Below are positions 58,601 to 64,000 of a stretch of 64,000 bases of DNA, in pieces (position 1 is the first letter of the stretch; each line of letters opens with the position of its first letter). Origin of the DNA: JBAXTZ01 sp041666525 (lineage in GTDB: Bacteria; Bacillota; Negativicutes; JBAXTZ01); the NCBI GenBank assembly GCA_041666525.1, contig JBAYGT010000008.1, positions 39,498 through 103,497 of the forward strand. Reading direction: 5' to 3'. The notes below the pieces were generated by a model. The model was not told the origin of the DNA. It was given only the letters and a program-made list of their open reading frames with translations, and did no database searches. The position numbers and the translations under genes were made by a program.

Positions 58601-60105
58601 GTACTCAACTTGATGAAATATTTGGTCTGTTAACAATAGATAAAGATAAGGTCAACGTCAATCAAATATTGTTAAGTAAAGCTGGTTATAAGGCGACTTT
58701 AATTGGCGAAGTTCCGTATGATGCAATGTCATTAAAACCAGTTGCTGACGGTTCCAACGCGCAGATGAACTTGAAATTCACTCTTGAAGAAACTGACATG
58801 AAGCTATTACCGTTGCTGTTTAGCGATAAAATTATTTATGCAGATGGACTAATAGGCGCAAATGTGGTTATCGGCGGGACACTACAGACTCCGTTGTTAA
58901 ACGGGAATTTTTCAGTGAAAAATGGTACGTTGCAATTGGCGGCACTCAAAGAAAAAATTAACAATGTTAACATTGACATTGTTGTACAGAATAATAGCGT
59001 AAATATTAACAAAACACATGGAGAGATTAATAACGGAACGGTAGATATTTCCGGAACGGGAATGTTGTTGGGCTGGAAATTGGTGAATTATGGATTTTCA
59101 GCAGTGTCAAAAAATGTGGATATCAACACTAAACAATATTCATTTCCAATAGCGCTTACATTAAATTTAAATGATCAAAAAGGGAAAGCGAAGTTATCAG
59201 GGAATTTATATTTCAAAAAAGGCGATATTGTTGAAGTGAAATTAAATTCACTTATCGGAACTACTTCAAACGATATTGGATTTGTTATTCCCGACATTGA
59301 TTTGGACGTTACTGTCGACCTTGGTCCAAAATTGCGGGTGTATAATCCGTTTTTCTTCGATTTAATTGTAACAGGCAAAGTCCATTTCGGCGGTTCAACA
59401 ATATTGCCTGATAACCAAGGGCAGATTACTACTGTGAGTGGTCAAATTACTTACATGAATAATGAATTTAACATCGAACAAGGCGAAGTTGATTTTAATC
59501 GTAGCGGTTCGAATATTCCGAATGTTAATATTCAGGCAAAAGCATCAGTCAGTTGTCCGGATCCGATAAATCCCGGAACTGTGCCGCCGAAAATTTACAC
59601 TATTTATCTGACCGTGCAAGGGACTGCCGACAACCCGATCATTAAGTTGTCATCGGATGGCGGTTTATCAGGAAGTGATATAGGCTATCTTTTGACGACC
59701 GGCCAGGCGCCGCAAAGCAATGGCAATGCCCAACTAAGTCAAGCCTTTGCCAATCAAGCGATCAATACCGGTTTGCGCTTCGCGCAGTCAGCAGTTTTTG
59801 GCAGTGTTGGTTCATCGGTTCGAACGAATCTTGGTTTAGACTACTTTAGTCTGAATCGTGCGGTATTGTCTGCCAATATCGGCAGCAATAACAATCAAAA
59901 TAACGTTTCCAACCAAGAAATTTATCAGCTGGAGGTTGGGAAATATCTTTTTGATAAGTTATTGTTGAAGTCAATGATAGGAATAGGCTATAATTACTAC
60001 CAGTTTCAAGTTCAATACGATTTATGGCAAAAATTATATTTAACTGGGTCAATAGATAGTCAGCAAAATAATAGCATAATTTTGAACAAGATATGGACGT
60101 TCTAA
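55672..60105 (+). CDS. tamB: TamB-like (AsmA/DUF490 superfamily) bridge protein
   Basis: Very large envelope protein of 1477 residues. One N-terminal membrane helix (IVFAILFALLLIIGLLAFLL) is followed by many repeats of beta-rich sequence forming the hydrophobic groove of AsmA-like lipid-transfer bridges, and a C-terminal TamB/DUF490 domain (about 1150-1477, with GGSTILPDNQGQITTVSGQITYMNNEFNIEQGEVDF). The protein ends ILNKIWTF. ATG 55672 is chosen because GGAGG lies 8 nt upstream; the GTG at 55663 overlaps that site. Its stop overlaps the untranslated leader of bamA, which follows by 8 nt. Functions in lipid transport or OMP insertion with BamA. Confidence 0.93.
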   Translation: MRWYKIVFAILFALLLIIGLLAFLLTRHMTTLGLDMVLSKAITGALGNKVVIGNARIVDFRTIEIDEVTLFDKFGQPIARVPKTEVRFSPFGIFSGLAPDNFISSITVYDVQAFLVERTKNTWNVEEIGEGLPKSPKIEPLKFKPEIRIVNATVSAKFASGAQNMVSEVTGILDLSENDMVRFKANINKALGTKVTGSGYYDLAKDKLALSIHTNRINLRDGSFLFIWKDIPEVEVKLLSGYANNLDVYVTIAKGQEVKFSILGDCIDAGADIFGVPVRNAFGRLEVNEKKVSILNGRASAFGDTVNITGDFNFAPKDFRDFELNVVVVGKGLHTSVVNRFLPGFMPVDCQVDVVAVTRGKLAALNVEASIEANNVSAFGYNAQKIQAKAAIINGRTIVVSDGLVSAYGGGVRFSGDFDIDKFSYNLKAAGSNVNVSQLPFVAKYNNSARASFSLSMCGDKTDYVKSITGNVAAQDIHYDKYVCDSAVSGFSYDNKKITIDYLNGSAYGGQFSAYGKIGQELAIKVRTIGVDGSKLAALFGQKQLSGTCDASMDINGTIVQPDINIEIGAVNGKIIAQNYKSILAKLELVGRELKVEKIEARDAGDGYAQASGTINLDDYALKLSGDFSNVLIQDIVRSISPQVKVLGAVNGNFELGGSLSEPLLATELSTGSIVYGRYLANSIVGKLELTKGGLVLRSLKLQALGAEVTAEGTWQNYSDMDFLIKANGIDLEKLPQNIGENNLIGTVSAKMFLKGTIDEPMLFGKVTAPEISYNKEAFTGIWAELSLSKDVLDIGQAELRHKFGLAKFEGSIRLDNLVFAGSLSLKDMDISDLMATAGLKDENRLNGALSLQSEFSGTVENPTVKISAQAPTITSYGFGLDDFVAECYFSNKTLTISKLFAKRGDSIFAGKGVGEIDGPLAMEVGARNIDASLLAKWSSKELPLTGNLSATAQITGTYKNPAVALSVTLDKPSYAGTQLDEIFGLLTIDKDKVNVNQILLSKAGYKATLIGEVPYDAMSLKPVADGSNAQMNLKFTLEETDMKLLPLLFSDKIIYADGLIGANVVIGGTLQTPLLNGNFSVKNGTLQLAALKEKINNVNIDIVVQNNSVNINKTHGEINNGTVDISGTGMLLGWKLVNYGFSAVSKNVDINTKQYSFPIALTLNLNDQKGKAKLSGNLYFKKGDIVEVKLNSLIGTTSNDIGFVIPDIDLDVTVDLGPKLRVYNPFFFDLIVTGKVHFGGSTILPDNQGQITTVSGQITYMNNEFNIEQGEVDFNRSGSNIPNVNIQAKASVSCPDPINPGTVPPKIYTIYLTVQGTADNPIIKLSSDGGLSGSDIGYLLTTGQAPQSNGNAQLSQAFANQAINTGLRFAQSAVFGSVGSSVRTNLGLDYFSLNRAVLSANIGSNNNQNNVSNQEIYQLEVGKYLFDKLLLKSMIGIGYNYYQFQVQYDLWQKLYLTGSIDSQQNNSIILNKIWTF

Positions 60106-60113
60106 GGAGAAAA

Positions 60114-62039
60114 ATGTTTAGCAGTAAGAAATATTTGACGATGCTCGCATTGCTACTAATATTAACAATGTTATTGCCAACAGTAGCGCTGGCAACTCAA
60201 TACGACGGAAAAATGGTAACGGATGTTGGAATAGTCGGGACGACTAGTGATATTTCCCAACCGCTGATGCCGTTGTTGCGGTTACAAACCGGAATGTTGC
60301 TCAGTGGAGATATTGTTGATAAAGATGTAGAAATGCTTACACAATGCGGCTATTTCTATCGGGTTTCTCCGCGTTATGTGGAAAACCCCGGCGGCGTTTC
60401 AGTGATTTATGATGTTATGCCAAACGTCATCGTAAAATCAATTGTATTTAAAGGCGATACAATCTACAAACCTGAACAATTGATACCATTACTGGATACT
60501 CCTGTGGGACAGATATTAAACAACCGGGCTTTGCAACAAGGAATTCAGGCGGTTTTGAAGAAATACGCCGAGGATGGTTACGTGTTGGCAAAGGCCAGTG
60601 ATGTCGATGTTGCTATGGATGGCACGATTACGATTACTTTAACCGAAGGAATCGTTGAAAGCATTGTAGTGTCCGGTAACGACAAAACTTCAGAATATGT
60701 AATAACCCGTGAATTGCGGATTAAAGCTGGAAAACCGTTTAACAAGAATGATTATGTGCGCAGTTATCAGCGTTTGAATAATCTTGGCTTCTTTAGTGAT
60801 GTCAGCTTTACTTTCCCCCCGGGACGATTGCCGAATCAAATTGATGTGGATATAAAAGTAAAAGAAGGCCGTACCGGGCAGTTTAATATTGGTGGCGGCT
60901 ATGCAACCGGATCGAATAATGGTGGTTTTTTTGGTACGTTAGGTGTTGGCGATACCAATTTATTTGGTACCGGTGATGCTATTAACTTGCAATACGCGCT
61001 TGGCGGCGGCGGAATGAATAATAAAAGCATAACGTTTACCCGTCCGTATCTGACCGAATCTGGGACATCGCTGTCAGTTAGTATCTATGACAATTGGTCA
61101 TCGAACACTGATTATGGTTTAGTAAATCCGAATACTCCGCCAGTGGGAGGCTGGAGTCCTTCGCCTCCGGCACCTTCACCACAAGCTTATCCTTGGTCAA
61201 ACACAAATTTATACAGTCAGGCGCGCTCTTCCTATAATACCCGTGAAATAGGCAGCTACGTAACATTGGGTCAGCAATTTGGTGAATATGAGCGGTGGTA
61301 TGCCACGCTCAAGACTCGGAATTTTTCCTATGAAGGTAATCCTTATGGCCCGATCGATTATCAACAGCCGACGATTACTGTAGGCACAGGTGCTGGATCG
61401 TATAATCTTCCCAATCCGTACTATGGTTTTATCAATAAAAACTTTGGTACTTTGAACAGTGTCATGCTGTCGCGAGTATATGACAGTCGGGACAATGTAT
61501 TTGCGGCTACGTCGGGACAATATCAATCGGTGTCCTTGGAATCAACCGGTTTAATTCTAGGCGGCAATTTTACCTATCAGAAATTAAACGGAGAGTATCG
61601 TACCTATATGAAAACCCTTTGGGACCAGACGATAGCCTTTAAGGCATCCGGCGGTGTTGGTTTTGGTGATGTACCGGAAGTTGGCGGTTATTACCTTGGT
61701 GGTCCGGACAACCTGCGCGGTTACAACAGCGGTCAATTTACCGGATCGGCAATGGTCTATGGTACGTTGGAATACCGTATTCCGGTTATCGAAAAGATTC
61801 AGGCGGTTTTGTTTACTGATGTTGGACAGACTTGGGCACAGTCACGAACTTATAACCCGGCTTATGGCCCGGTTGCGGGGATCGACAGTGGTGATTGGCG
61901 CGCTGACTATGGGATTGGATTCCGTGTAGTTACACCAATCGGTCCATTACGGTTTGATTGGGGCTTGCCATATTCTTCTGCTGATGCCGACGCCTTTGGC
62001 GGCGTACATTTCTACTTCTCAATGGGCGCCAGTTTCTAA
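60114..62039 (+). CDS. bamA: BamA/Omp85 outer-membrane assembly protein
   Basis: Outer-membrane insertase of 641 residues. A signal peptide (YLTMLALLLILTMLLPTVALA) is followed by three POTRA domains (about 30-100, 105-180 and 182-260, e.g. VKSIVFKGDTIYKPEQLIPLLD and VESIVVSGNDKTSEYVITRELRI) and a 16-strand-type barrel with GVGDTNLFGTGD, RGYNSGQF and the C-terminal RFDWGLPY... FSMGASF ending in Phe. E. coli BamA has five POTRA domains. ATG 60114 with AAGGAG 5 nt upstream is chosen; the earlier ATG at 60093 overlaps tamB. No bamD, skp or lpx gene is seen in the window. Confidence 0.94.
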   Translation: MFSSKKYLTMLALLLILTMLLPTVALATQYDGKMVTDVGIVGTTSDISQPLMPLLRLQTGMLLSGDIVDKDVEMLTQCGYFYRVSPRYVENPGGVSVIYDVMPNVIVKSIVFKGDTIYKPEQLIPLLDTPVGQILNNRALQQGIQAVLKKYAEDGYVLAKASDVDVAMDGTITITLTEGIVESIVVSGNDKTSEYVITRELRIKAGKPFNKNDYVRSYQRLNNLGFFSDVSFTFPPGRLPNQIDVDIKVKEGRTGQFNIGGGYATGSNNGGFFGTLGVGDTNLFGTGDAINLQYALGGGGMNNKSITFTRPYLTESGTSLSVSIYDNWSSNTDYGLVNPNTPPVGGWSPSPPAPSPQAYPWSNTNLYSQARSSYNTREIGSYVTLGQQFGEYERWYATLKTRNFSYEGNPYGPIDYQQPTITVGTGAGSYNLPNPYYGFINKNFGTLNSVMLSRVYDSRDNVFAATSGQYQSVSLESTGLILGGNFTYQKLNGEYRTYMKTLWDQTIAFKASGGVGFGDVPEVGGYYLGGPDNLRGYNSGQFTGSAMVYGTLEYRIPVIEKIQAVLFTDVGQTWAQSRTYNPAYGPVAGIDSGDWRADYGIGFRVVTPIGPLRFDWGLPYSSADADAFGGVHFYFSMGASF

Positions 62040-62044
62040 TTTTT

Positions 62045-62120
62045 GATCCACTAGCTCAGTCGGTAGAGCACCTGACTTTTAATCAGGGTGTCGATGGTTC
62101 GAGCCCATCGTGGATCACCA
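62045..62120 (+). tRNA. tRNA-Lys (anticodon UUU)
   Basis: A complete cloverleaf: acceptor GATCCAC/GTGGATC, D-arm GCTC-AGTCGGTA-GAGC, anticodon stem CCTGA/TCAGG around loop CTTTTAA with anticodon TTT, T-arm CGATG-GTTCGAG-CCCATCG region, discriminator A and encoded CCA. It starts 5 nt after the bamA stop codon, and no promoter is seen between, so it is probably read from the bamA transcript or from a promoter inside bamA. Confidence 0.96.
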
Positions 62121-62130
62121 AGACAAATAC

Positions 62131-62161
62131 AGGCTTCTGCGGCATTTTGCCGCAGAAGCCT
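62131..62161 (+). terminator. Strong hairpin after tRNA-Lys
   Basis: A perfect 14-bp stem AGGCTTCTGCGGCA/TGCCGCAGAAGCCT with a 3-nt loop lies 10 nt after the tRNA. Only TTACTTCTTT follows, a poor U-tract, but the position makes a terminator or processing site likely. Confidence 0.7.
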
Positions 62162-62172
62162 TACTTCTTTGA

Positions 62173-62191
62173 TATGCAACCGGTATGCAAC
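62173..62191. repeat. Direct repeat TATGCAAC x2
   Basis: Two copies of TATGCAAC are separated by CGG, 11 bp centre to centre. Such a one-turn spacing just behind a tRNA gene can mark a protein-binding site of an integrase or excisionase, but no integrase gene is visible in this window. Confidence 0.4.
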
Positions 62192-62213
62192 GCGAGAAAT
62201 AAGTCGTCTGAAT

Positions 62214-62372
62214 TTAGCTTAATTCAGGATTATTTTTCGCGTTTTTTCTATTCTTGCGATAGGTTTTTAAAGCGTCCTTGATGTCGGCGATCATGTCGAT
62301 TTCTTGATCGTTTAAGCGGTCAGAGATTTTGAGCGCGATACGAAGGATTACCTGAAGTAATATATATAACAT
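62214..62372 (-). CDS. Hypothetical 52-residue protein
   Basis: Not recognised. ATG 62372 has AAGGAGC upstream and opens a short protein with a hydrophobic or amphipathic N-terminal half (MLYILLQVILRIALKI), an acidic middle (NDQEIDMIADIKD) and a basic C-terminus (TYRKNRKNAKNN). A longer reading to 62462 lacks a ribosome-binding site. An inverted repeat CCGCC-GGT-GGCGG (62391-62403) lies just upstream of the ribosome-binding site. It lies in the accessory-looking stretch after tRNA-Lys. Confidence 0.4.
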   Translation of the reverse strand: MLYILLQVILRIALKISDRLNDQEIDMIADIKDALKTYRKNRKNAKNNPELS

Positions 62373-62462
62373 TTTAATAGCTCCTTGTTCCGCCGGTGGC
62401 GGATTATTTTTTTTGTTTGGCGTGAAAAAAACAATCCGGATGATGGCGGCGCACGCGGCCAA

Positions 62463-62601
62463 TGGTCAGTATAGTGTTAAATTGCTTGGATTATGTCGAA
62501 TTTCGCACACTTTAGCCTGAACGCATCATTTGTTACCTGTTTGATCTGCAAACCGCGTGCAAAGAAGTTTGCGCCTTATTTTGATTTTGGAGATATAAAT
62601 C
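62463..62601. other. Stretch without recognisable feature
   Basis: Between the small ORF and the terminator of the TPR gene I see no convincing gene, promoter or repeat on either strand. Confidence 0.5.
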
Positions 62602-62628
62602 AAAAACAAGCTCAAAAAAATGAGCTTG
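62602..62628 (-). terminator. Terminator of the TPR regulator gene (minus strand)
   Basis: An 8-bp stem CAAGCTCA/TGAGCTTG with a 6-nt loop is followed, on the minus strand, by TTTTT (62606-62602). It lies 19 nt after the TPR gene's stop. Confidence 0.8.
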
Positions 62629-62646
62629 CTTTCAAAGATGACAAAA

Positions 62647-63897
62647 TTATTTATTTTGATTGCTGATATATTTCGATGGATTGGAAAGCATATCGACCGA
62701 TTTTCGATAACAATCCTTGCCATCATCAACTCTGCCAAGATCGAAGTATAGTTCGGCGAGGTTGGAATACAGGTCCGGAAGGTTTTCAAACGCTGAGTGT
62801 TGCAGGTAAATCTCTTCGGCGGCAATAAACGCTTTTAGTGCCCAGTGTTTTCGTTTATTTGCTTTGAGAATTTTGCCAAAGATTAAGTTGCCGTTGGCGC
62901 TTGCTATTGGCAGGTTGCTTTTTTTGCTCAATCGCAGCGCTTTTTTGCAGTAATCAAAAGCATCAACAATATTGTTACTGACAAAATAAGCATCGGCTAA
63001 ATAGTAATAAGCAGTAGCGGTTTTGATCGGCATGTTAAAAGTTTCAATAATTTCTGTGGAGTGCTTGATTTTCGCAATACCGAATTCGTAATTTCCTTGT
63101 TTAACCTCAATCAGTCCGATATTGCCTTCGGCGTGCGCCATACTACCGGTTTGACCGATTATTTTGCTGAAAACAAATGCATCGCTTAAATATGCTTTGG
63201 CTTCATCCAAATCGCCCAGTTTGAGCAGGGTATAACCGATATTATTGAGAACGGTACCGATGTACTTGCTAACGGAGTGTTCGCGTGCCGTTGACAAAGC
63301 GGTATTGAAGACTGAAAAGGCTTTGGTTACCAAGTTCATCGTGTCGAGCGACGAAGCCAAATTAATCAGGCAGCGCACGTGGACATCCTTTAATACCAGT
63401 TTTTGCGTATTTATAACATCCAGGCAACGCTCGTAATATTCGACCGCCTCACCGCAGTTGAATGAGGAGGTTTTGCACTTACCAAGTAAAAAGTAACTTT
63501 CAGCTAAATAGACGTGCAAGTTATGTTGTTCTAATTTAGGCAGTATTCGGTTAATCGTTGATTCACATTGCGTAAAATCGTCGATTTCATAATAAGTTTT
63601 ACCCAAATAAAAATCACAGATGAAGCTATATAAATCCAAGTTGTGTTCAATCATCTTGCTCTTGATGAAGCTCAAGCGGGTGATAGTCTCGTCAAAATTC
63701 CCTTGCTCGTTATTATTTACGGAAACAAGCCATTCTTTAAGCAAACTATTTATTAAATCCGTGTCGGTTGAAGAATTGCTGGAATGTTTATCGTCGTCAA
63801 TCAAGTAAGACATCGACACGCCGAGTTTGTCGGCGATAAATGAAAGATTTTCGTACGATGGAAACAATTTTCCTTTTTTGGATAGGCTACAATAAAC
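62647..63897 (-). pseudogene. XRE-family HTH + TPR regulator, 5' end cut off by an IS element
   Basis: The surviving frame codes for the tail of an XRE helix-turn-helix (VYCSLSKKGKLFPSYENLSFIADKLGV in pieces, ending MSYLIDD) followed by about 370 residues of TPR-like helical repeats, e.g. LLKLGDLDEAKAYL and YYYLADAYFVSNNIVDAFDYCKKAL. This is the layout of TPR-containing regulators that sense peptides in Firmicutes. The frame stays open from the TTG at 63867 back to 63897, where IS sequence begins, so the first half of the HTH is missing. The remaining TPR part could still be translated from the TTG, but DNA binding should be lost. Confidence 0.75.
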
Positions 63898-64000
63898 TGG
63901 ACAAAAAAGATAAGGACATGTAAGAATAATATCAAAAAAGTAAGGGGAAGAAAAACATGTCCGAAAGAAGAGAAAAACGAACTTTCACCGAGGAATTCAA
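63898..64000 (+). mobile_element. Left end of an IS3-type insertion sequence
   Basis: The element begins with TGGACAAAAAAGATAAGG, a terminal TG as in IS3-family ends, interrupting the XRE/TPR gene. A transposase orfA starts 59 nt inside. The right end, the target duplication and the rest of the HTH gene lie outside the window, so the element's length is unknown. Confidence 0.7.
63957..64000 (+). CDS. IS3-type transposase OrfA, 3'-truncated by window
   Basis: Only the first 14 codons are present: MSERREKRTFTEEF and Lys. The RRxFTxEFK pattern is the usual start of IS3/IS150 family OrfA, a helix-turn-helix protein that joins OrfB by programmed frameshift. AAGGGGAAG provides a ribosome-binding site. 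The assignment rests on this short motif and the adjoining IS end. Confidence 0.72.
   Translation, partial: MSERREKRTFTEEF

Noticed and set aside
62173..62191. CRISPR array or attachment site
   Set aside because: Only two 8-bp copies exist, there is no spacer periodicity and no integrase; kept only as a repeat of unknown use.
62526..62825. Minus-strand 99-residue frame across the TPR gene's 3' end
   Set aside because: It overlaps the TPR gene and its terminator in another frame and lacks a ribosome-binding site.

Overview
The window looks like chromosomal core DNA of a diderm Firmicute, most likely a member of the Negativicutes. The Firmicutes side shows in the gene neighbourhoods: rpoE(delta)-pyrG, trmK-nif3, comF next to recD2, murA directly after the ATP synthase operon, a ComER-like gene, SpoIID- and S55 (SpoIVB-type) proteins, mbl, and an LCP protein. 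The diderm side shows in a continuous outer-membrane block: MlaE, MlaF, a long MlaD, TolC, TamB and BamA. Species cannot be named from this sequence alone. Starts are often GTG or TTG behind good Shine-Dalgarno sites, and several starts have been moved accordingly.

Layout. 0-6.1 kb: tail of a zinc/manganese-type ABC ATPase, then yebC-ruvC-ruvA-ruvB, a ComER-like reductase, queH and a secreted SpoIID-domain protein. 6.1-7.4 kb (minus strand): a TtcA-like tRNA thiolase and a DUF218 protein. 7.5-12.9 kb: the two-subunit L-serine dehydratase, then phosphohexomutase-galU-pgi, which feed nucleotide sugars. 13-17.3 kb: recD2-comF, a convergent HD-GYP gene sharing a perfect 18-bp bidirectional terminator, then a strong promoter driving a structured RNA of about 280 nt upstream of a double zinc-ribbon protein. 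17.4-20.6 kb: dCMP deaminase, a tandem MazG-like protein, a TagO/WecA-type transferase and UDP-GlcNAc 2-epimerase. 20.6-27.8 kb: a full F1Fo ATP synthase operon (two AtpI-type proteins, then B-E-F-H-A-G-D-C). The c subunit looks proton-type, and the gamma subunit has an insertion of about 50 residues. 27.9-38.7 kb: murA, two tandem CHASE4 sensor-only membrane proteins, a MATE transporter, argS, rpoE, pyrG and a large membrane-anchored deacetylase-like protein. 38.8-46.5 kb: an Orn/Lys/Arg decarboxylase, trmK, nif3, a YhaM-like nuclease, a PfkB kinase, an HD protein and an LCP protein.

46.6-62.0 kb is the envelope region. It holds mbl, an AMIN-plus-NAGPA secreted protein, a secreted lipoyl-fold protein without the acceptor lysine, an S55 peptidase with reversed motif order, mlaEFD, tolC, tamB and bamA. 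Here MlaD carries a C-terminal beta-rich domain ending in Phe, as expected of an outer-membrane barrel. That fits a trans-envelope lipid bridge working with TamB, TolC and BamA.

62.0-64.0 kb: tRNA-Lys(UUU) begins five nucleotides after bamA. Accessory-looking DNA follows: a hairpin, a short direct repeat, a 52-residue ORF, and an XRE/TPR regulator gene cut off by an IS3-type element that runs off the right edge. No CRISPR array, rRNA or prophage structural gene is visible.
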